From NCBI RefSeq assembly GCF_002968015.1, contig NZ_PUIP01000006.1:62001-126000 (forward strand): DNA of 64,000 nt. Direction: 5' to 3'. Under the pieces are notes generated by a model. It saw only the letters and a list, made by a program, of their open reading frames with translations, was not told the origin of the DNA and searched no databases. The position numbers were made by a program, and so were the translations under genes. This DNA comes from Massilia phosphatilytica (lineage in GTDB: Bacteria > Pseudomonadota > Gammaproteobacteria > Burkholderiales > Burkholderiaceae_D). Below are positions 46,285 through 56,451 of this stretch, piece after piece (positions within the stretch are counted from its first letter, which is position 1; each line of letters begins with the position of its first letter).

Positions 46285-47388
46285 ATGAGCGCTCCCAGGT
46301 ATCCCGGCTTCACCACGCTGGCGCTGCACGTCGCTGCCGGTGCCCCGATTTCCGACCCGGCCGTCGCCACGCTCGAGGAACGCGGCGCCGCTCTGGAAGG
46401 CGGTGTCGCGGGCATCGCCACGGCCAGCGGCCAGGCGGCGCTGCATCTCGCGCTGGCCACGCTGGCAGGCAGCGGCCATCACATCGTCGCGGCGGACAAT
46501 CTGCATGACGACGCCCGCGCCCTGCTCGGGCACGGCCTGCGGCGCTGCGGCGTAACCACCACCTTCGTCGACCCGCGCGACATTCATGCCTGGCGCGGCG
46601 CCGTCCGGACCGAGACGCGGGCCTGCGTCGGCGCGGCCATCGGGCAGGACGGCACCGTCCTCGACATCCCGCGCGTCGCCGCCGTCGCGCACGACCACGA
46701 CCTGCCGCTGCTCGTCGACGCGACCCTCGCCACGCCCTGGCTGCTGACTGCCTTCGACCACGGCGCCGATCTCGTGGTCCACGACGCCGGCTTCCTCGCA
46801 GGACAGGCCGGTGCGACGGGCGGCCTGCTGGTCGACGGCGGCACCTTCGACTGGCATGCGGCGCATGCGCGCACGGGCCGCTACGCCGACCTGTGCGAAC
46901 CGAACCCCGCTTGCGACGGCCGCGTGTTCGCGGAGGAGTCGACCGTCGGCGCCTTCGCCCTGTGCGCGCGCCACGTCGGCCTGCGCGCGTTCGGCACCGC
47001 GCTGGGCGCGCGCGCTGCGGCCGTGATCCTGCGCGGGCTCGAGACGCTGGGCATGCGCATGGACCGCCACGTCGCCGGCGCGCGCAAGGTCGCGCAGACG
47101 CTCGCGGGTCACCCGGCCGTCGCGCGCGTCGCGTATGCCGATCACGACACACTGCCGCGCGGGTGCGGCGCCGTCGTTCCGTTCACGCTGCAGGGCGGCG
47201 CCGCGGCGGCGCGCCGTTTCCTCGATGCGCTGAAAGTCGTCGGCCAGGGCGATGCCATCGGCGGCCCCCGCTCGCTCGCGGCGGATGCCGGCGCGGGCAC
47301 GGTGCGTCTGTACGTCGGCCTGGAGGACCCGGACGACCTGCTCGACGACCTCGCCCGTGCCCTGAAACTGGCACAGAAAGGAGCCTGA
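46285..47388 (+). CDS. MetY-like PLP-fold protein lacking the catalytic lysine (pseudoenzyme)
   Basis: A 367-residue relative of O-acetylhomoserine sulfhydrylase/Cys-Met-metabolism PLP enzymes, shorter than the usual 420-440. Recognisable blocks are DPAVATLEERGAALEGGVAGIATASGQAA, FVDPRD, LLVDATLATPWLL and GGLLVDGGTFDW. Yet the PLP site is gone. The Schiff-base lysine of VVHSLTK is F170 in VVHDAGF. The ring-stacking Tyr-Gly-Gly-Thr is H74-D75-D76-A77. The N-terminal YxR phosphate-binding segment and the C-terminal HPAxTTH segment are deleted. The frame is open and codon use is normal, so it is not a recent pseudogene. It lies 1 bp upstream of an alpha/beta hydrolase gene. A non-catalytic or new function is inferred. 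Confidence 0.8.
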   Translation: MSAPRYPGFTTLALHVAAGAPISDPAVATLEERGAALEGGVAGIATASGQAALHLALATLAGSGHHIVAADNLHDDARALLGHGLRRCGVTTTFVDPRDIHAWRGAVRTETRACVGAAIGQDGTVLDIPRVAAVAHDHDLPLLVDATLATPWLLTAFDHGADLVVHDAGFLAGQAGATGGLLVDGGTFDWHAAHARTGRYADLCEPNPACDGRVFAEESTVGAFALCARHVGLRAFGTALGARAAAVILRGLETLGMRMDRHVAGARKVAQTLAGHPAVARVAYADHDTLPRGCGAVVPFTLQGGAAAARRFLDALKVVGQGDAIGGPRSLAADAGAGTVRLYVGLEDPDDLLDDLARALKLAQKGA

Positions 47389-47389
47389 C

Positions 47390-48199
47390 ATGCTGCTCGA
47401 CGTGAACGGCAAGACCGCCTGGGCGTACACTGCCGGCAGCGCCCCCGCGCCCGGCCGCCCCGCCATCGTGTTCATCCACGGTGCCCAGAACGACCATTCC
47501 GTGTGGACGGCCCAGGCCCGCGTCCTCGCGCACCAGGGCCACCACGTGCTGGCCGTCGACCTGCCCGGCCACGGCCGCAGCGCCGGCCCCGCGCTGGCGA
47601 CGGTCGAGGACATGGCCGCCTGGCTGCTCGACCTGCTCGATACGGCCGGCATCGACCGCGCCGTGCTGGCCGGCCACAGCATGGGGTCGCTGATCGCCCT
47701 CGAAGCCGCGTCCCGGGCGCCCGCGCGCGTACGTGCGCTCGCTCTCGTGGGCAGCACGTGGCCGATGAAGGTGTCCGACGCCCTGCTGGACATGGCGCGT
47801 ACGAACGAGCCGGCCGCCATCGACATGGTCAACCTCTGGTCGCACGCGGCCATCGCACCGGGTGCCCCGGGCCAGCCGCAAGGTGTCTGGCTGGCCGGGG
47901 CGTCGCGCCGGCTGATGCAGCGGCTGTCGCAGTTGAATCCCGCGCAGCTGTTCCACACCGACTTCGTCGCGTGCAATACGTACGCGAACGGCGGCGTGGC
48001 CGCCCAGGCCATCGCCTGTCCGACCTTGTTCGTCCAGGGCCGGCGCGACATCATGACGCCGCCCCGTTCCGCGCAGGCGCTCGTTGCCGCGATCCCGCAT
48101 GCGCGCGTCGTCGCGCTCGATTGCGGGCATGCACTGATGACGGAACAGCCCGATGGGGTAAGCGCCGCGCTGACGGACTTCGTGCGCGGCCTGGATTGA
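47390..48199 (+). CDS. Alpha/beta-hydrolase-fold protein
   Basis: A 269-residue serine hydrolase of the alpha/beta type. The oxyanion segment is HGAQNDHSVW, nucleophile S97 lies in GHSMGSL, a catalytic Asp is likely in VQGRRDIMTP, and the His is in DCGHALMTEQP. It could be an esterase, lactonase or peptidase; no substrate is indicated. AAAGGAGCC precedes the ATG and the gap from the MetY-like gene is 1 bp, so the two are co-translated. Homoserine O-acetyltransferases share this fold but lack this oxyanion pattern. Confidence 0.88.
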   Translation: MLLDVNGKTAWAYTAGSAPAPGRPAIVFIHGAQNDHSVWTAQARVLAHQGHHVLAVDLPGHGRSAGPALATVEDMAAWLLDLLDTAGIDRAVLAGHSMGSLIALEAASRAPARVRALALVGSTWPMKVSDALLDMARTNEPAAIDMVNLWSHAAIAPGAPGQPQGVWLAGASRRLMQRLSQLNPAQLFHTDFVACNTYANGGVAAQAIACPTLFVQGRRDIMTPPRSAQALVAAIPHARVVALDCGHALMTEQPDGVSAALTDFVRGLD

Positions 48200-48231
48200 T
48201 CTACACTGGACAGGAGATAAAGGAGACCAGC

Positions 48232-48529
48232 ATGGCCGCCGTCCGCTACGACAGCTTCGCGCAGTTCTATCCCTGGTACCTGACCCAGCACGAGAACCGG
48301 CTGTGCCGGCGCGCGCACTTCCTCGGCACGTCGTCGGCCATCGCGGGCATCGCGCAATACATCGACAGCCTGAACCCGTGGTGGCTCGTCGTCGCCGTCG
48401 TGACGGGTTATGGCGGCGCCTGGATCGGGCACTTCTTTTTCGAAAAGAACCGACCGGCCACGTTCGGCTACCCGTGGTATTCGTTCCGCGCCGACTGGGT
48501 GATGTATTGGCAGATGCTGACGGGCAAGC

Positions 48530-48540
<11 letters not shown>
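48232..48540 (+). CDS. Mpo1-like (DUF962) membrane protein
   Basis: A 102-residue protein of the DUF962/YGL010w family. The conserved histidines are visible: H20 (YLTQHENR), H29 (RRAHFLGT) and H67 (WIGHFFFEKNRPATF). In yeast Mpo1 these bind iron for alpha-oxidation of 2-hydroxy fatty acids. Two hydrophobic stretches lie at about 33-45 and 49-63. AAGGAG at 48220-48225 supports ATG 48232. It ends 11 bp inside the converging YihY-family gene. The bacterial substrate is unknown. Confidence 0.85.
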
Positions 48541-50562
<2,022 letters not shown>

Positions 50563-50565
50563 GCG

Positions 50566-50964
50566 ATGCAAGTCCATAGGGTATTTCATACGGGCGCAGT
50601 GACGAGTCTGGTCATCCTGTTCGCCTGGCTGCTGGTCTGGGAGATCGTCGTCGCGCCGCTCCATCCGGGCGGCTCGCTGCTGGCCCTGAAGGCCCTGCCG
50701 CTGCTGCTGCCGCTGCGCGGCGTCCTCAAGCGCGACCTGTACACGCTGCAATGGTCGTCGATGGTGATCCTGATCTACCTGGTCGAAGGCATCGTGCGCG
50801 CCTGGAGCGACAAGACGGAAATCTCGCGCATGATGGCGCTGGGCGAAGCGCTGCTCGTGGCCTCCTATTTCCTGTTCGCCCTGCTGTACCTTCGCCCGTA
50901 CAAGAAGCAGGCGCAGAAGCTGGCCAAGGAATTGCTCGACAAGGTCAAAGTCCCGCATGACTGA
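50566..50964 (+). CDS. DUF2069 membrane protein
   Basis: A 132-residue inner-membrane protein with about four hydrophobic segments (SLVILFAWLLVWEIVV, LKALPLLLPLRGVL, MVILIYLVEGIV, LLVASYFLFALLYL) and a lysine-rich cytoplasmic end. This family accompanies wrbA in many betaproteobacteria; its function is unknown. It overlaps the next gene by 8 bp. Confidence 0.88.
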   Translation: MQVHRVFHTGAVTSLVILFAWLLVWEIVVAPLHPGGSLLALKALPLLLPLRGVLKRDLYTLQWSSMVILIYLVEGIVRAWSDKTEISRMMALGEALLVASYFLFALLYLRPYKKQAQKLAKELLDKVKVPHD

Positions 50965-52366
50965 TGGTTTGATAGAGCGCTGCAGCGCCATCGTCGGCGC
51001 AGCCAACGTCCTCGTCGACGACCACGACACCGCCCCGTACCTCACCGACTGGCGCGGCCGCTTCACGGGGCGCGCGCGCGCCGTCGTGCGTCCCGCCAGC
51101 ACGGCGGAAGTGGCCGCCGTCGTGCGCCTGTGCGCCGAACTGCGCGTCCCGATCGTGCCGCAGGGCGGCCGCACGGGCCTCGTGCTGGGCAGCGTGCCGG
51201 ATGCGACGGGTGCCGCCATCGTGCTGTCGCTGCGGCGCCTGAACCGCATCCGCACCGTCGACACGTTCAACCGCACGATGACGGTGGACGCCGGCTGCAT
51301 CCTGCACGACATCCAGCAGACGGCCTTTGACCACGGCATGCTGTTCCCGCTGTCGCTGGCGGCCGAGGGCAGCTGCACGATTGGCGGGAACCTGTCGACC
51401 AATGCGGGCGGCACGGGCGTCCTGCGCTACGGGAACACGCGCGAACTGTGCCTGGGGCTGGAAGTCGTCACGGCGCAGGGCGAGGTGTGGGACGCGCTGC
51501 GCGGCCTGCGCAAGGATAATACCGGCTACGACTTGCGCGACCTGTACGTGGGCGCGGAAGGCACGCTCGGCATCATCACGGCGGCCGTGCTGAAACTGTT
51601 CCCACAGCCGAAAGCCGCGATTACCGCGCTCGTCGCGCTGGCCACGCCGCGCGACGCCCTGGCGCTGCTGAAGCTCGTCGAAGCAGAGTGCGGGCCCACG
51701 CTGACGGGCTATGAACTGATGAGCGACGTGAGCCTGCGTCTCGTCGCGAGCCACTTCCCCGATTTGCCGCAGCCGTTCCCGGAACGCTATCCGCAATACG
51801 CGCTGCTGGAACTGTCGAGCCACGAATCCGAGGCGCACGGCGTGGCGCTGCTGGAGCGGGCCATCGAACGGGCGCTGGAAGACGGGCTCGCGCAGGACGC
51901 GGTCGTCGCGACGTCGATCGCCCAGTCGCGCGCGCTGTGGGCCATCCGCGAACACATCCCCCTCGCGCAGGCGGCCGCGGGCAAGAACATCAAGCACGAC
52001 ATCTCCGTGCCGATCTCGCGCATCGCCGACTTCATCGAGACGACGGATGCGCAACTGGGCGCGGATTATCCCGGCGTGCAAGTCGTCTGCTTCGGCCACC
52101 TGGGCGACGGCAACCTGCACTACAACGTCGCGCCGCCGGAAGGCATCCATCACGACGATTTCCTCGCCGAGCAAGGCCCCATCAACCGCATCGTGCACGA
52201 CAGCGTGGCGGCGCACGGCGGGTCGATCTCGGCCGAACACGGGATCGGCGCGCTCAAGCGCGACGAGCTCCCGCGCTACAAATCCCTCGTGGAGCTGCAG
52301 CTGATGCGATCGGTCAAGGCCGCCCTCGACCCGCTCGGCATCATGAACCCCGGTAAAATCCTTTGA
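50957..52366 (+). CDS. FAD-binding 2-hydroxyacid oxidoreductase (GlcD/D2HGDH-like)
   Basis: A 469-residue flavoprotein of the VAO/GlcD type. The FAD-binding domain contains VPIVPQGGRTGLVLGSVP, SLAAEGSCTIGGNLSTNAGG and YVGAEGTLGIIT. The C-terminal cap has VVCFGHLGDGNLHYNV and AEHGIGALKRD. Relatives oxidise D-lactate, glycolate or D-2-hydroxyglutarate. No Fe-S partner (GlcF) or GlcE is adjacent, favouring the single-subunit D-2-hydroxyglutarate/D-lactate type. Its start overlaps the DUF2069 gene by 8 bp; a DUF4124 gene follows after 13 bp. Confidence 0.92.
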   Translation: MTDGLIERCSAIVGAANVLVDDHDTAPYLTDWRGRFTGRARAVVRPASTAEVAAVVRLCAELRVPIVPQGGRTGLVLGSVPDATGAAIVLSLRRLNRIRTVDTFNRTMTVDAGCILHDIQQTAFDHGMLFPLSLAAEGSCTIGGNLSTNAGGTGVLRYGNTRELCLGLEVVTAQGEVWDALRGLRKDNTGYDLRDLYVGAEGTLGIITAAVLKLFPQPKAAITALVALATPRDALALLKLVEAECGPTLTGYELMSDVSLRLVASHFPDLPQPFPERYPQYALLELSSHESEAHGVALLERAIERALEDGLAQDAVVATSIAQSRALWAIREHIPLAQAAAGKNIKHDISVPISRIADFIETTDAQLGADYPGVQVVCFGHLGDGNLHYNVAPPEGIHHDDFLAEQGPINRIVHDSVAAHGGSISAEHGIGALKRDELPRYKSLVELQLMRSVKAALDPLGIMNPGKIL

Positions 52367-52379
52367 CCCGGACACGATC

Positions 52380-52814
52380 ATGATGCGCCTCTTCCCCCTG
52401 CTCGCGGCCTGCCTGTTGACCAATGCCCTCGCCGATCCGGTCTACAAATGCACGCAGGACGGCAGGACGAGTTACTCGGACCGCCCCTGCGCCCACGGCA
52501 AACCGGTCGAGCTGCCGCCGGCGGTCGGCATCCGGCCCGACGGCGCGGAATCGGTGACCACGCGCGACGCGCGCACGCTCCTCGAACTGGAAAAGCTGCG
52601 CATCGCGCGCGAGAAAGAACAGGCACGCGTCGACAAGGCCGACGCCCGCCAGGCCCGCGCCGCCGGTGCCCACCGCAAGCAGTGTGCGCGCCTGAACCTG
52701 CGCAAGCGCTGGGCCGAGGACGACGTGGCCCGGCTGGCGGGCCGCGCGAAGGTGGCCGCGCAGCGCCGCGCGCAACGGGCGACGGAAGCGCTGGCGGTGG
52801 AATGTCCGGCCTGA
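52380..52814 (+). CDS. DUF4124-domain exported protein
   Basis: A 144-residue protein with a signal peptide (MMRLFPLLAACLLTNALA-DP) and an N-terminal DUF4124 motif (VYKCTQDGRTSYSDRPC), common in betaproteobacterial envelope proteins. A charged Arg/Lys/Ala helix and possible coiled coil follow (LEKLRIAREKEQARVDKAD). The function is unknown. Its 3' end overlaps the FtsX permease start by 13 bp. Confidence 0.85.
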   Translation: MMRLFPLLAACLLTNALADPVYKCTQDGRTSYSDRPCAHGKPVELPPAVGIRPDGAESVTTRDARTLLELEKLRIAREKEQARVDKADARQARAAGAHRKQCARLNLRKRWAEDDVARLAGRAKVAAQRRAQRATEALAVECPA

Positions 52815-55351
52815 GCCAGTTGTCGCGCTGGCTGCTGTTCGGCGAGTGGCGCGCGCACCCGATGCGCGCCGTGCTGGCCGTCGTCGCCATCGCCGTCGGC
52901 GTCGCGATGGGCTTCGCCATCCACCTCATCAACGCCGCCGCGTTCAACGAATTCAATGCAGCCGTCCAGAGCCTGTCGGGCCAGGCCGACGTCCAGGTGA
53001 CGGGGCGCGAAGCCCTGTTCGACGAAGGCATCTATCCGCGCCTGGCCACCCATGAAGGCGTCGCCCTCGCCTCGCCCGTGCTGGAAGTCGACGCGGCGCG
53101 GTCGGACGGCAAGGGACCGCTGAAGATCGTCGGCCTCGACGCGTTCCGCGCCGGCTACATCGCGCCCGACCTGATGGGCGTACCGGATGCGGCCCACCCG
53201 TACGACGTGCTCGCCGACGACGCCGTGTTCCTGTCGCCCGCCGCGCAGGCATGGCTGGGCAAGGCGCGCGGCGACGCCATCGGCGTCCGCGCCGGCACGC
53301 GGGACCTGGCATTGCGCGTAGCGGGCCCCATCCTGCGTGCGCGCAGCGGCCAGCGCCTCGGCGTGATGGACATCGGCGCGCTGCAGTGGCGTTTCAATCT
53401 CGCCGGCAAACTGTCACGCGTCGACCTGAAACTGCGCGACGGCGTCGACCGCGCCACGTTCGAACGGGCGCTGGCGGCGGAACTCGAACGCGATTACCCC
53501 GGCCGCTTCACGGTCGGCCGGCCGGGCGACGCGAACCAGGAAAGCCGCAGCAATAACCTCAGCCGCGCCTACCGCGTGAACCTGACGGTGCTGGCGCTCG
53601 TCGCGTTGTTCACGGGCGCCTTCCTCGTGTTTTCCACGCAGGCGCTGTCCGTGCTGCGCCGGCGCGGCCAGTTCGCGCTGCTGCGCGTGCTCGGCCTGGA
53701 ACGGCGCGCGCTGCTGCGCCAGGTGCTGCTGGAAGGCGCGACGCTGGGCGTGCTCGGCGCCCTGCTCGGCATCGCGGCCGGCTATGGCCTCGCGGCGGCC
53801 GCACTGTCCCTGTTCGGCGGGGACCTCGGTGCCGGCTACTTCCCCGGCGTGAAGCCGCGCGTGCAATTCGCACCCGGCGCCGCTTTCGTCTACTTCGGCC
53901 TCGGCCTCGGCGTCGCGCTGCTCGGCTGCGCGGCGCCCGCGTGGGAAGCGGCGCGCGCCCGGCCGGCAATCGCCCTGAAATCCGGCAACGACGAGACGGC
54001 GCTGGAACGCTTGAACCGCATCCGGCCCGCGCTCGCATGCCTGCTGCTGGCCGGCGCCTGCGCGTTCGCGCCGCCCGTGTTCGGGCTGCCGCTGTTCGGC
54101 TACCTCGCCGTCGCCCTGCTGCTCATCGGGGGCATCGGCCTGATGCCGCGGCTGGCCGCATCGGCGTTCCGCCTGCTCGACCGGCTGCTGCGCCGGCGCG
54201 AGGATCACTCGCCGGTGCTGGCGCTGACCCTGGCGCGCCTCGCCAACGCGCCGGGCCAGGCCTCGATCGCGCTGGGCGGCGTGCTCGCGAGCTTCAGCCT
54301 GATGGTCGCGATGGGCATCATGGTGGCCAGCTTCCGCGTCTCCGTCGACGACTGGATCCTGCACATCCTGCCGGCCGACCTGTACGTGCGCAGCAGCGCT
54401 GGCGGGAATACGGGCGGCTTCGGTGCGCCCGAACAGGCGGCCATCGCGAGCGTGCCCGGCGTCGCGCGCGCCGCGTTCCTGCGCACGCGGCCGTTGTCGC
54501 TCGATCCGGCTCGCCCGAACATCGTGCTGGTGGCCCGCGACATCGATGCGGACGATCCGGGCCGCCTGCTGGCCCTCGTCGGCGCCACGGCCCCTGTCCC
54601 CGCCGGCGCCCGTCCCGTGTGGGTGTCGGAAGCGATGACGGACCTGTACCGGTTGCACGCCGGCCAGGTCCTGACCTTGCCGCTGGGCGGTCGCCCGCAA
54701 CCGTTTTTCATTGCCGGCGTCTGGCGCGACTACGCCAACCAGACCGGTTCCGCCGTCGTCCGCCTCGCGGACTATCGCGCGCTGACGGGCGATGCGACCG
54801 TCACGGACGGCGCCCTGTGGGCCGCGCCCGGGGCCGACGTCGCGCACGTCGAGGCAGCACTGCGCCGCCTGCCGTTCGGTGCCGCGCTGCAGATGGCGCG
54901 CCCGGGCGACATCCGCGCCATGAGCCTCAAAATCTTCGACCGCAGTTTCGCGGTGACCTATCTGCTGGAAGCGATCGCCATCGCCATCGGCCTCTCCGGC
55001 GTGGCGGCGACGTTCTCCGCGCAGACGCTGGCGCGCGCAAAGGAGTTCGGCATGCTGCGCCACGTGGGCGTCACCCGCAGGCAGGTGCTTGGGATCCTCG
55101 CCGTCGAAGGCGGCGCGCTCACGGCGCTCGGCGTGCTGACGGGCTTCGTGCTCGGTCTCGTCATCAGCCTGATCCTCGTCTACGTCGTCAATCCGCAGTC
55201 GTTCCACTGGACGATGCAGCTGCACCTGCCATGGCCTTTGCTGGGCAGCGTCGCGGCCGTGCTGGTGGCGGCGTCCGTCGCGACGGCGCTCGTGTCGGGG
55301 CGCTACGCATTGTCCGGCGGACCGGTGCGCGCCGTGCGGGAGGACTGGTGA
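52802..55351 (+). CDS. FtsX-like ABC permease
   Basis: An 849-residue protein with two FtsX domains and a MacB-like periplasmic part. Four-helix groups are seen near residues 20-40 (VLAVVAIAVGVAMGFAIHL), 260-360 (ALVALFTGAFLVFSTQALSV) and 710-840. The second half has FGMLRHVGVTRRQVLGILAVEGG, typical of FtsX mechanotransmission permeases. ATG 52802 overlaps the preceding DUF4124 gene; longer frames read through that gene. It ends with GTG-coupled overlap into the AttH-like gene. No cognate ATPase is adjacent, though such permeases normally need one. It is probably an exporter or lipoprotein-handling system. Confidence 0.88.
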   Translation: MSGLSQLSRWLLFGEWRAHPMRAVLAVVAIAVGVAMGFAIHLINAAAFNEFNAAVQSLSGQADVQVTGREALFDEGIYPRLATHEGVALASPVLEVDAARSDGKGPLKIVGLDAFRAGYIAPDLMGVPDAAHPYDVLADDAVFLSPAAQAWLGKARGDAIGVRAGTRDLALRVAGPILRARSGQRLGVMDIGALQWRFNLAGKLSRVDLKLRDGVDRATFERALAAELERDYPGRFTVGRPGDANQESRSNNLSRAYRVNLTVLALVALFTGAFLVFSTQALSVLRRRGQFALLRVLGLERRALLRQVLLEGATLGVLGALLGIAAGYGLAAAALSLFGGDLGAGYFPGVKPRVQFAPGAAFVYFGLGLGVALLGCAAPAWEAARARPAIALKSGNDETALERLNRIRPALACLLLAGACAFAPPVFGLPLFGYLAVALLLIGGIGLMPRLAASAFRLLDRLLRRREDHSPVLALTLARLANAPGQASIALGGVLASFSLMVAMGIMVASFRVSVDDWILHILPADLYVRSSAGGNTGGFGAPEQAAIASVPGVARAAFLRTRPLSLDPARPNIVLVARDIDADDPGRLLALVGATAPVPAGARPVWVSEAMTDLYRLHAGQVLTLPLGGRPQPFFIAGVWRDYANQTGSAVVRLADYRALTGDATVTDGALWAAPGADVAHVEAALRRLPFGAALQMARPGDIRAMSLKIFDRSFAVTYLLEAIAIAIGLSGVAATFSAQTLARAKEFGMLRHVGVTRRQVLGILAVEGGALTALGVLTGFVLGLVISLILVYVVNPQSFHWTMQLHLPWPLLGSVAAVLVAASVATALVSGRYALSGGPVRAVREDW

Positions 55352-56418
55352 CGACTGCGCTGCGCATCCTCGTCCTGTGGCTGCTGGCGGTTTGTGCGCA
55401 GGCGGCACCGCCCGCGTTCGCCCCCGTCGTGCCGGGCCGCGCATTGACGTTCCCGGCCGACTACGGCGCGCATCCGGACTACCGCACGGAATGGTGGTAC
55501 GCGACCGGCTGGCTGCAAACGCCCGACGGCAAGCCGCTCGGCTTCCAGGTCACGTTCTTCCGCAGCCGCACGGAGGCGGATCCCGCCAACCCGAGCGCGT
55601 TCGCACCGAAGCAGCTGATCATCGGCCACGCCGCGCTGTCCGACCCGGCCCTCGGCCACCTCGTGCACGACCAGAGGAGCGCCCGCGCCGGCTTCGGCCT
55701 CGCGTACGCGAACACCGGCACCACCGACGTGAAACTGGACGACTGGAGCATGCGCCGCGAACCGGACGGCCGCTACCGCGTCGTCGTGCGCGCCGGCGAG
55801 CTGTCGTTCACGCTGCGGCTCACGCCCACGCAACCCATGCTGCTGCAGGGCGTGGCCGGCTTTTCGCAAAAGGGGCCGCAGGCAGGTCACGCCAGCTATT
55901 ACTACAGCGAACCGCACCTGCAGGTCGATGGCGATATCGTCCGTGCGGGCCGCAAGCAGGCCGTGACGGGCACCGCGTGGCTCGACCACGAATGGTCCAG
56001 CCAGGTGCTCGACGCGAATGCGGCCGGCTGGGACTGGACCGGCGTGAACCTCGACGACGGGGGCGCGCTGATGGCCTTCCGGATCCGCGCCAGGGATGGT
56101 AGTACACTGTGGGCCCACGCGACGTGGCGCGACGGCGCCGGCAAGGTGACGCAATATGGTCCGGAGCTTATCCGTTTCGCGCCGCAACGGACCTGGACCT
56201 CGCCCCGCACGAACGCCGCCTACCCGGTGGCGACGCTCCTGACGACGGGAACGACGCAATGGCGCATCGAGCCGCTGCAGCCGGACCAGGAACTCGATTC
56301 GCGCCGGTCGACCGGCGCCGTGTACTGGGAAGGCGCCGTGACCGTGCAGCGCGACAGCCGGCCCGCCGGACGGGGCTACCTCGAACTCACTGGCTACGTA
56401 TCGGCCATGAAGCTGTAG
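55348..56418 (+). CDS. Lipocalin-like AttH/CrtC-family exported protein
   Basis: A 356-residue protein of the carotenoid 1,2-hydratase/AttH-like lipocalin group. The signal peptide ends VCAQA-AP. Motifs are HPDYRTEWWYATGWL, LGFQVTFFRSRTE, SYYYSEPHL and TAWLDHEWSSQVLDANAAGWDW, typical of the family. Translation begins at GTG 55348, overlapping the permease stop (GTGA), with GGGAGGA just upstream. FtsX permease plus AttH pairs recur in proteobacteria; the ligand is probably a lipid, an inference. Confidence 0.88.
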   Translation: MTTALRILVLWLLAVCAQAAPPAFAPVVPGRALTFPADYGAHPDYRTEWWYATGWLQTPDGKPLGFQVTFFRSRTEADPANPSAFAPKQLIIGHAALSDPALGHLVHDQRSARAGFGLAYANTGTTDVKLDDWSMRREPDGRYRVVVRAGELSFTLRLTPTQPMLLQGVAGFSQKGPQAGHASYYYSEPHLQVDGDIVRAGRKQAVTGTAWLDHEWSSQVLDANAAGWDWTGVNLDDGGALMAFRIRARDGSTLWAHATWRDGAGKVTQYGPELIRFAPQRTWTSPRTNAAYPVATLLTTGTTQWRIEPLQPDQELDSRRSTGAVYWEGAVTVQRDSRPAGRGYLELTGYVSAMKL

Positions 56419-56451
56419 GCATCCGCAACAAGACGAACAACGAACGACGAC

